Shown here: in pieces, positions 45,339 to 57,300 of the stretch
Position numbering within the stretch: the stretch's first letter is position 1
Layout of the letters: the number at the start of each line of letters is the position of its first letter
The notes under the pieces: model-generated
Seen by the model: the letters and a program-made list of their open reading frames with translations, nothing else
Told to the model about the DNA's origin: nothing
The model's database searches: none
NCBI RefSeq assembly: GCF_964275005.1
Contig: NC_092688.1
Location: 22,511,903 to 22,575,902 of the forward strand
Length of the DNA stretch: 64,000 nt
Direction of reading: 5' to 3'
From: Diadema setosum
Lineage: Eukaryota; Echinodermata; Echinoidea; Diadematoida; Diadematidae
Made by a program: the position numbers and the translations under genes

Positions 45339-48300
45339 TCATTGGCCTTGTTCAGAGTCTAGCCAGTCTGTGCGATAGACCTCAGTCACCCCTAGCTGGT
45401 AGCGGAACCAGTTGATAGTCTTCCTCCAAGCCGTTTCTTGGCCACGACTATGAAGCTTTGGATCACCTCCACAGGTCGCAAAGAGATCTGAGGCAAAATG
45501 GACATTTAAAAACCACAATAAAATCCAAGTGGAAAGAATTTCATGTGGATAAACACATCTAAATCTGCATGAATACCACATCACAGAAAAACAAAACAAA
45601 ACAAAACAAAACACTACATTTTTTATCTTGCAAAACGACACCTTGTTGCATTCTACTATGAAAAGAGAATCATTGTGTAATTGTTGATTCCACATTCTCA
45701 ATCATTTCTTTTCTCTCTGGCTTCATTTCCTAACATCTTTCATACTTATACATCTTCATCATTTTTTTTTCTCGTTTCAAATTTTACGTTTTTGCAAGAT
45801 AATTAGAAACCACTTATGAAATATTAAACAGCACACAATTTCAAGAGGAATTAAAAGATTATTTGATGAAAACTGGGTTTGAAAAGGCTGAGTTATCCCC
45901 AAAACAAAGTGAAACAAAGAGGTAATAATGAAAGCTGGGTCAAACCTTTCATACGGACATCTTTGATTGTTGATACATCTCATCCATTTCAAAACCAATT
46001 TTCATCAGCTCTTAATTCCTCTTAGAGTTCTATGCTCTTTGATATTTCATATAAGTAGTTTCTAATTATCTCACAAAAAAAAAAAGAATTGAAAACCTGA
46101 ATCTTCATCTCAACCAATATAATTCCATTCCTTTTATTGTGTTATATTGGTACCTTTTTTCGCACCAGGCCTGACGTTGGTAAATCTGCAGAGTGGTAGG
46201 TATGGAACATCCACAAAGTGGCCAGTGCCTCTCAAGAAGACAGCTTCAAACAAATGATGTTTTCCGACATTCTGGAGTCGTGTGAGCATCTATCAACAGA
46301 GAGAAAGAAAATATATTAGGGTCCTATATCCAAGACACTATCCATATATAAATAATTGATTTCTGAAAACCTTTAACAAATACCTCTAGTCTTGAAGCTG
46401 GAAGAAGAAGTGTACACGAACACAAAAATTATAGTGAGGTATTGCTGCATAGGCACTGTTTCCATCTAGGGCTCAAAAATGTAGGACAAACATATTGCTG
46501 CACTGAGTTTGAACACACTTTTCATCTTAAATATCCCTAAAGAGCTAAATTACTTAACCCATGTGGAAGTTTGAGTAACAGACAGTAACTAGAAATGCCG
46601 CTATGGCGACTGGTATGCTTCCACCATAATGCATGGTTTCTCCTAATAGGTCTAATGTCTTTAGAAGTTGTAATGACAGTTTCACATAATTGGCAAAATA
46701 TTAAAATGACAGGTTTTTCATAAATGTGTTAATTGTTCAATTTCCTTAAACTAGCTTTAATTGGATGAATGGCTATAGTGCAGGTACATATATATCTGTA
46801 TTTGAGGATTTTTACTTAACTTTTGACCCTTTTATAAGTTTGAGTAATTTTCAAGGCTTTGAGAAAAAGTGTAATTTCAGTATTAAATAGTACAATATTA
46901 GCATTTTAATCTGTCCTTTGACCCTTGACCTTTGACCCTGTGAACCTTAAATTCCCAAGAGAATCACTGTCAGGTAGAACAGGCATAAATAAATCATTAC
47001 GTTTCATGATGATACCTCAAGTCACTTTCGAGATATGGACGAAGAAGTGACATTTAGCGCTTTCACTTGACCTTTGACCTATTGGCTAGAAACTTCCACG
47101 AGGATCTCTATTGTGTAATACATACAATTAAGTTTAAAGAAAACTCCTGCCGGCATTGCATAGATATGAAGGAAATAGTGACAATTTTGACAAGTTAACC
47201 TTGACCTTTGACCCATAACCCCTAAGTTCCCAAAGTAATCACTGCCAGTCAATACATGACATGCATATACATGTATACTAATTTCCAGGAAGATACCTTG
47301 AACCATTTGTGAGATATAGAAAAAAAGACAAATTTTAACATTCACCTGACCTTTGACCTCATGACCTGAAACCCTTTTTGCAGAATCTTTATTTGGTAGT
47401 ACATGTATGCACTAAATTTCAAGAAAATGCCTTCAGGCATTGCATGATGAGGGAAATAGTGTAATCAACATGTCATTGTCACATGATAAGCTATTATCTA
47501 ATCATATAATTAGCATCATTATACATACACTCAGCAAAAAAAAAAGAAGAAAGTAAACACTTTTTCGAGGTCATATTTTTCATAGAAGATTTTTATGAAA
47601 ATCAATGTATTATATACCATGTTAGAGGTAATTTAATTGACTATTAAGCTAATAGGTTAAATAATAAGAAAACTTTACGCATAAGTGAGCACATTCGTTT
47701 TTGTCCTCCAAGGCACAAAATCAAAAATTGCAAAAATTGACATGTTCTCTTTCATTTGCAAATGCCCTTCACGATAACCTTGACAACAAAAGACCAAATT
47801 TAACACAATGAGAGACATGAATGAAATAGGTAAAATAAGTTTTTGTTCTCTTTATCTCTTTATAACATCTAAGAAAAACAAAGTAGGAAACTAAAGGGGA
47901 AAATAAGAATTTTCTGTCTAGTTAAACTTCAAATGACATAGGGAATAATAAGCATAAAGATGATTAGAATTGATGAGCAGAATATCTTTATTTATTTCTT
48001 TTAATCTAGCGATTTGAGAGTCCAGTGAAAATTTCAAGAACCAAACATTATTTACAATTTCCTAATATGAAAAAAAAGCTCACATTTCTACCATTATTGT
48101 TAATTTTTACTTCTTCACTTGAATTTAGATTTGACATAACATGCTTTATTTTCCTTCATTAATCTTAGCCTTCCTTGATCTTTTGGGCTTTAAAGATATC
48201 ATAGAGATCAAAGGTTTATTTTTGCAACTTAATTCATGTTTCGTTTTGTGTGAAATTTGTTGCTTGTTCTTATTGTTCTATGGAAGAGAACATACGCATG

Positions 48301-51300
48301 AATGACAACTTGTTCAGTTCTGCAATTTTTAACTTTTGTGCTCTGGAAGAGAAAAACAATGGTGTTCACTCATGCGTAAAGGTTCCCTTTTTGTTGACCT
48401 GCCAGGTTGATAGCCAACTAAATTACCTTCAATATTGTATATAATACATTAGCTTTCAGCCAAATATTCTATGAGAAATCTAAACTTGAAAAAGCGTTTA
48501 CTTACTTTTTTTCTGAGTGTATATATAATATCATATCATATCATTTATATTATTAGTCCACAACAGCTGTCGCCTCATTTTCGAAATACATGTAGTTTCA
48601 TTTCCGGCATAAGTTTTGCACTGAATAGAGCCATTTTTCAGTGAAGGCATTCTTTGTCAAGAACTGAAAGTCTACCACATTAATGCTCTTCCTAGTTACA
48701 GTACTTCAGCTTACAGTAAAGTATAAAGTTACAAGGCTACTATTAAGTGTTTAAAAAAAATGTTTGCATTTTATAGTATCTAGACTAGAAAGTGTTTCCT
48801 ATGGCTACACTTACAGCTATGTCTGTGTGTGTCTGTTTGAGTGGGATGTGGGTTTGTGTTTCTTGCCACATTAACACCATACGCCTGTATCGTACTAATC
48901 CTCAATTCAATATCTGGTGAAAGTGTAAAATGTGTTGCTTTCTTTAGTGAGAAAAAATTTGAATTATTGAATGAAATCTCTAGATGTCACTGGATTAAAT
49001 GGAAGCAAAGAAAGTCTCAGACACAGATTTAATGTGTCTTGAAGTGAGACTACTCACCCTGTTAGTGCGCTTCAGTGATGACACAAACCTGTCATCTCCT
49101 GGGATGAGGAACAGCATTGGAATGTTGATATCTTCCACCTGTACAGACATTAATGCGAACCAACATACAAGATAGGTGTAATCTAGGGAAGAGAACTTAA
49201 AATGGTCGACACTCCAACTGCCATAACACACAAGATTAATGCTCAGTTTGCAAGGGCAGAGTCAGCGATTTTTGAAACACTGAGCCACAACGCTGATCCA
49301 AAATGCCATTGGGGGGGGGGGGTACTGTTTATGCTCATTTTTTTTTCTTATAAGCTCGAGAAGGAGAGAATTGGAAAACATGCACTGTGCGTTGTTGAAA
49401 CACTATGTATGTAATTTTGCATTTATATGCTTTCCCAGTATAAATGTGATTAGAGAGAATTGCTGATTATAAATGCACATTTTTGTTCATTTGGAATCGG
49501 TATTTTGAAACTGTGTTTCTATCAATGAGAGCTGGGACACATCAGTGTTTTGCAATTATAATCATTATGTTTCAAAACACTGATTGTTGCCCCTCCCCCC
49601 AAACAAAAGGTAAGCATATAATGCACCCTGACTGAAATTGATTATAATCAGTTCTGATCTATATCCATGCAAAATGTATGAATACATGAAAAACAGAACA
49701 TATAGTCTAACTGTTCACAGTCTTTTGTTAGGATTTCAGTTCATATCATGATCACAAAGTTTCAGCTGTTTGCTTTTATCTGAATTGGAACAAAGACAGG
49801 ATCTATTCCCATACGGTTCATATACTGGCTGCAAAGCCCTACCAACACTCTTGTCATCCAGACAGGTGTATGATATACTAAATTGCAAATCTATTGCAGA
49901 TATATACTGATAAATACTGGAAAAAAATATTCTTGTCATGCCAGTTTGTTTGTTTGCTTGATTGTTTGTTTTTTGTTTTTTGTTTTTTGTTATTTTTATC
50001 AAACACTGTACATTAAACAGTGCACTCCTGTTATAACGGACATGGTTAAAACAAAATTCCGGTTAAAACGAAGTAAAAATTCAGGCCGCAAACAACGTTA
50101 TCCACGTTATGTATTTTTATTGTTTATTTGTTCGGCTATAACGAAATTTTGATATAACAAATGAAAACTGCTGGTCCCGAGGACTTCGTTGTAACGGGAG
50201 TCAACTGTATATCATCCTCATTACCAGTATCAGTATCACAAACATCATTGTCACCATCAACACCATCACCATCATCATCATCATAATCATAATCTTCCTC
50301 ACTTACTGGAGTCGTGAATTCTCCTGAAGGAAAGACACGCTGGTGAGTGATTATCCAGTACCGTAGGCCATCTTCTCCTTCAAACACCTTACCGTCGAAA
50401 TTCGGTGGTCTAAAAATAATATTTTTCTCAGAGTGTAAAAAAAAAAGTACAATGAACTTAAAGAGCATTAGCTTTAATTGAGTTTGAAATTGAAGGTTAG
50501 GGATACTGGCTGATGATTTATATATTTTTGTGAACTATTGAAATTTCATGTAAAAACCTTGTTTTGGTTGCTTTTAGACTTTGCATTCACTGGACAACAT
50601 GATGTCCGTGTGTTCTTCCTTTCTTTCATTGCTATCTGGACACGACTGGATTAACTCTGGATGAAATAAAAGACACACTGCTTTTAAAAGTTACACATAA
50701 TCCAAATCTATCAAGATTTGCTACCACAATCTCACTATATCTCACTTCGATCGTTTTATTGAGCTGGTAAAGTATTTTGTAAGTGACATGATTAACTGTC
50801 ATGCAGTTCGACAGACTGCATTGGAACATTCACATGTGCAGTTTAGGTCTTGCTGCACACTGCAGTTATTATGTTATCTGGCCTGTGTCACGAGTGGAGT
50901 GACAGACGCTCTCCTCCACTGAGGTCAATTTGCATAGAATTTGTAAATAAGCACTTAAGCATGCAAATTGATGTAAACTGTTTAGCATTTCAATAGAAGA
51001 AATTCCAGACCGCTCTCGGTAGAGCCACGGTAGTGCTATGTGTGGCAAGGAGCGGCAGTATGACATCAGGCCTTGAAGGGGACATCACGCTGTGGTGCTG
51101 TCTCCGGGACACCATTGTATGAGAATGGCCACTCGGTAACGGTGACAGGGGCCGCCACCCCAGTCAGTACTAGCTAGAGATACCCACAGATAGCGGTAAG
51201 TGCCTTAATTTTGAAATGTTTATGTATTCAATTGGCATAATTCGTTTGTGTAACGGATATCCGAATTGAGAGTGAATTGTGATAAAGGTTTCAGTTAATA

Positions 51301-54300
51301 TGTGATGTAGATACAATGGTTATTGTTAAACGCTCAAGTTAATATGTGATATAGAATATAGAATGGTCGTTATTTATGGTTGCATGAGCTGAGATACATT
51401 TGTATATTTATAATGAGGTAATTTGAACGTTGATTAGGATAATATGAATGTGCTCAAGTGCTCTGGCTGTAAGTGATCTGAATATTTTAATATTTGAAGG
51501 GTTTCCGGGTTTCCCGAAGGGTCAAGGGCCCACTGACACTGCAAGAGGCAGGTTCATAAAGGCGTTGACTGTCGACCAGCTCCGAGGTAGTAAGGGAGCA
51601 TAGACTGTCGACTGAACTTCATTCCTGGATGCTGAGGAGACATCGCGAAGACGTCCGTCGGGAGAGCGACCACGCGAACGGCAATCGCGAAGAGTTGCTA
51701 CGACAGACCACGCGACAGTCCATACCAGCACCAGCGTAACGGGGCCCCGTCGTCGACCGACATCGTCATCGACCTGCATTGTCATCGTCATACATCGTCG
51801 TCATAAGCCATCGTCACGCAACGTACACCCGTGACAGCCATTCGAGGTGAAATAAGTCCAATTTAAGTTAAACATAAACTCCTAAGAGCCAGAGAGCCAC
51901 TGAGCAGGAATAATTTATGTTCGTTTTTTCTCTTTTTATAATTTGCTGTAAAACCAATAGTCAGTTATAGACAATTAAAATATTTGAGTTAACTGAATGC
52001 ACATTGTTTCCTCCGTTTCATCTTGTATGAGTTACAGCCTACCAACAGTTCTCAGAGGTTATGAAAATTTCTTTGTTCCGTTTATTTCCATATATAAGGA
52101 TGGAAATCGGGCAAATTCTGTGACAATTGGGGGCTCGTCCGCTGGAGAGAACTTGGCAGGGATTATTCATACAAGAATTTGAGACGTGATTCATTTAACC
52201 TCATGTTGTGTGTATAAGATATCACAATGGAGTTAGAGAAGTACGTACAATTAGGTAAAGATTGTGGACTGCAAGGTGCAGAACTAGTGGAGTTTGCCCG
52301 CACAGAAAGAGACAAGTATCTCGAAGAAAAGAGACGAGATGAAAAGTTAGAAAGAGATGAAAGACAGGTACAAAGGGAAGAAATAACCAAGCAAAAGAGG
52401 ATTGAGTTAGAAATAGCTCAATACAAGAGTGTCAATGTGAAGGCAACAAATAGTGTAAGGAGTAGCTTACCAAGCTTGCCGGCGTTTCGCGCTGACTCTG
52501 ACGATTTGGACGCTTATCTGTTGCGCTTTGAGAGATATGCAAAACAAAGTCAGTGGCCAGAGGAATGCTGGGCTCCTGCATTGGGGAACCTTTTGACCGG
52601 GCGCGCTTTGGAGGTTTATTCTCTTTTACCGGCAAATGAAGCTGATGACTATGAAAGTCTGAAAGATACACTCTTGCGGCAGTTTGCGCTAACTGAAGAA
52701 GGCTTTCGCAAACGTTTTCGAGAGGCGCGGCAAAAAATGGGCGAATCATTTGGGCAATTTGCAACACGCATAACCGGATATGCTACTAGATGGGTAGAGA
52801 TGTCGGGTACAAGTAAGTCCTATGAAGGGCTACTAGAGCTAACGGTGCGTGAACAGCTGCTCGAATGTTGTGATCGTGGATTATCTGTTTTCATTCGTGA
52901 GAGAAACCCACGATCGGTGAAGGAGATGGCAGATATTGCAGATCGGTATCGGGACGCACACGGGCATGGCGGCTCCGGTAAACGCGCACGCGACGATAAT
53001 AAGTCTCGTAACCAGGGCAACGAAGCAAGCCAAGCAAAGAAAGGGGGCGCTACGTCACGTGACAACCAGGGTTGCTTTGTCTGTGGTAAGCAAGGACATT
53101 TTGCTTCTAAGTGTCCAGACCGTAAAACTGACCAGTCGAAAGTTACTAACAAGCAGTATGTGCCAAAGTCAAAACAGACGGGGGCAACATGTGTGGTAGG
53201 AGTATGCCCTACTCATGATGCTCACGAGAGAGGGAATGTTAGTGGCACACCTTCTGTCAAACTGATGTGTGGTCACGAGTTACCCCTTCTTAGTGGTGGG
53301 TGTAACGTAGGCACAGACATGCCGACATGTGATGGTATGTTGAATGGTAAAAGAGTGAAGGTGCTGAGAGACACTGGTTGCAACACCGTAGTGGTGAAAC
53401 GTCAACTGATAGAGGAATCACAGCTGACTGGTGAGATTCAAACTTGTGTGCTCATAGATGGTACTGTGAGAAAAGTGCCATTAGCAAAAGTTGAAATCGA
53501 CTCACCATACTTTGTTGGAACAACACATGCTTTATGTATGACGAATCCTATCTACGATCTAATCATAGGTAATGTTAGTGGTGCTAGGCAGCCTGGCGAC
53601 GAGGACATCGGATGGAGCGGAGAGGATGCTAGGGAGAAGCCGTCAGCTGAGGAGATGACGACCTCCGGTTCAGAGGCAGAGTCCGCGGAAGCAGAGTCTT
53701 CGAAAGGGACAACGCAGAACGGCATCACAACGACCTCCGACAGTCGTGATCGTCCCCACACTGACGAGAGTGTGAAGCAGTTACCAACACCCCTACCTAC
53801 AACCAACGAAAGTGCAGCAGTAGAGACAAGAGGCATGAGGAAATCGAAGGAACGGCCGTGGAAGAGACTAGGATCAGCAGACCAGCCGACGATCACTGCA
53901 ACCAGGGAGGAGATGATCAGAGAGCAGGCACGAGATGCTACGCTGGAGAAACTTCGAAAGTTGGCGGAGAAAGGTGAGGCTAAGGCTGTAGGGAAAGGAA
54001 GTGAGGTCAGATATTTTTGTCGTGACAATCTTCTCTTCCGTGAATACAGGTCTCCCTACGTCGAGAGAGGAAAGATATTCACGCAGCTAGTGGTGCCCCA
54101 GCCGTATCGCAGTGAAGTACTCCGACTAGCTCACGACTCCCCTCTAGCAGGTCACTTGCAGACAAAGAAGACGGCTGACCGGATCCTTGCCCACTTCTGT
54201 TGGCCAGGGATTCAAGCCGATGTCAAGCGTTACTGTGCATCATGCGATTCATGTCAACGCACTACGCCTAAGGGTAAGATAGGGAAAGTACCCCTGACCA

Positions 54301-57300
54301 TCCCCCCTTTGATTGATACATGTTTTCGTAGAGTGGCGGTCGATTTGATCGGACCACTTGAACCGATCACTGAGAGAGGGAATCGATATATCTTGACGAT
54401 AATCGATCTTGCAACTAGATACCCAGAGGCGGTAGCGTTACCACGAATCGAAGCAGAACGAGTAGCAGAGGCGTTAGTTGAAGTGTTCTCGAGGTTAGGC
54501 ATTCCTAATGAGATACTCTCTGATAACGGCACTCAATTTGTTTCAGGTGTGATGAAAGAAGCAGCTCAACTCCTGGGAGTGAAACAATTTCACACGACAC
54601 CATACCACCCGATGGCGAACGGCGCCTGCGAGAGATTCAACGGCACTCTGAAGCAGATGCTGAGGAGGATGTGCCAGGAGCGACCTCGTGATTGGGACCG
54701 CTTCCTGCCAGCTCTTCTCTTCGCATATCGAGAGGTGCCTCACGAAAGCCTTGGCGTTTCTCCTTTCGAACTCATGTATGGCAGAGTGGTGAGAGGACCC
54801 ATGACAGTACTGAAAGAGCTGTGGACTAAGGAGATCCCTGAGGAGGAAACGAAGACTACGTACCAGTACGTCATCGATCTCCAAAACCGACTCGAACAGA
54901 CGTGTGAACTCGCCAAAGAGGAGCTGTCCAAAGCATCAAGGAAGTACAAGAAACACTTCGACGTGAAGACGAAGGAGAGACGCTTCGAGTGCGGCGACAA
55001 AGTGCTACTCCTGTTACCGACGACGCGGAATAAGCTGCAAATGCAATGGCGAGGTCCATTCGAAATCGTGCAGCGAATTGCCAGAGACGATTACCGATTG
55101 CTAGTGAACGGTAAGGAAAGGACCTACCACGCCAATCTCCTAAAACGGTACATTGGGAGAGACGACGAGAAAGTCAACGATGTCGAGAGCGAAAACCAGG
55201 GACAACTGGAGGCGAACTACGTCAGTGTCGTGGACGACCAGGTAGATGATGACGGATCGGTGCCCATCTCATTTCCCTCCATCGAAGCGTCGGAAGGCGT
55301 GCATGACGTGAAGTGCAACGACGAGCTAGATGAGGAGAAGATGAGGGAGGTAAAGACTCTCCTGCTGGAGTTCTCGGACGTCATGAACGATGTCCCGGGA
55401 CGGACCGACATCATCGAGCACGCCATCGAAAACTTCTTCTCGAAACGCTTCTCGAAAACTGCTAAAACGCGAGCGCGTGTACCCAATCGCTGAGCGCGAG
55501 TGTCCAGCTCTTGCGTGGGCGGTCAAAGAGTTCTTTTACTTTTTGTATGGCCGAGCATTCCAGCTGCAAACTGACCACTACCCGCTTGCTCATCTAACAC
55601 ACGCGCGAATGCAAAATCCAAGAGTCATGCGCTGGGCGCTTGCACTGCAGGCATATCAGTATCGTGTACAGGTAATCAAAGGCTCAGAGAATGTTGGGGC
55701 TGATTACCTCAGCAGATGCCCTACTGAGTAGAAATAGAGGTGTAAACAGCCCATGTTATCTCTATTATATGTGGGTTAATCAGAATGTAATTTTGCAATG
55801 AATTCATCGTTATATACATTGTATGCTAGGAGGTATATTGGAAAGCTACAGTATTACACACATTATGTATGCTGAGTATGAGGTAAGATACGCAGTTGAC
55901 TCATACATCTCTGATATTATTGGACTGCTCTGAATCAGACACCCCGGTATAAAACCGTGCATAAGAAGGTTTTGCACAGTACATTTTATTTTGTAGCAAC
56001 AGCTAATGCACACAATATACGATTAGCACAGGTATCATAATATTCTCCAATATTATACTGGCCAACAAGAAGAGTCTGTTGAAATTGTGCCGAAAGTGTC
56101 AATTTTGTATTGTGCGGTGCAAAAAAGGTAATTTTACTATTGAACTGTGGCTGGTATAATAATGCAACAGAGTGTTAAAAGAGATATGATGAAGTTTATA
56201 TGTTATCTAATTGATTGAGTAAATCAGATTGTATAGTATACCATGGAGTTTGTTGGTTCGATAGAATACTCATATAAACTGTCTCCATGGACAGCAGCCG
56301 ATATTTGGAACAGTAGTCTGTCATGTATCACGACAAGTGAAGTTATGAAGCAGTGAATTGTTATTAGGAGTATAATGCTTTGATTTAGAAGAGTAATGGT
56401 GAGAAAGTACTTACCTGCTACAGACATTGGATTTTAATTAGAGAGATGAGGCTATGGTTTCAGAGCGACTGTCATCTTAAATGGGGGGTTATTTGTCACG
56501 AGTGGAGTGACAGACGCTCTCCTCCACTGAGGTCAATTTGCATAGAATTTGTAAATAAGCACTTAAGCATGCAAATTGATGTAAACTGTTTAGCATTTCA
56601 ATAGAAGAAATTCCAGACCGCTCTCGGTAGAGCCACGGTAGTGCTATGTGTGGCAAGGAGCGGCAGTATGACATCAGGACTTGAAGGGGACATCACGCTG
56701 TGGTGCTGTCTCCGGGACACCATTGTATGAGAATGGCCACTCGGTAACGGTGACAGGGGCCGCCACCCCAGTCAGTACTAGCTAGAGATACCCACAGATA
56801 GCGGTAAGTGCCTTAATTTTGAAATGTTTGTGTATTCAATTGGCATAATTCGTTTGTGTAACGGATATCCGAATTGAGAGTGAATTGTGATAAAGGTTTC
56901 AGTTAATATGTGATGTAGATACAATGGTTATTGTTAAACGCTCAAGTTAATATGTGATATAGAATATAGAATGGTCGTTATTTATGGTTGCATGAGCTGA
57001 GATACATTTGTATATTTATAATGAGGTAATTTGAACGTTGATTAGGATAATATGAATGTGCTCAAGTGCTCTGGCTGTAAGTGATCTGAATATTTTAATA
57101 TTTGAAGGGTTTCCGGGTTTCCCGAAGGGTCAAGGGCCCACTGACACTGCAAGAGGCAGGTTCATAAAGGCGTTGACTGTCGACCAGCTCCGAGGTAGTA
57201 AGGGAGCATAGACTGTCGACTGAACTTCATTCCTGGATGCTGAGGAGACATCGCGAAGACGTCCGTCGGGAGAGCGACCACGCGAACGGCAATCGCGAAG

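Noticed and set aside
51522-51791. 89-codon minus-strand ORF, repeated at 57130-57399
   Set aside because: It is inside the two LTRs and is duplicated only because the LTRs are; no motif and antisense to the element.
52227-55493. Host gene derived from gag or integrase
   Set aside because: The ORF lies between near-identical LTRs with an exact target duplication and an empty paralogous site, so it belongs to a recent insertion.
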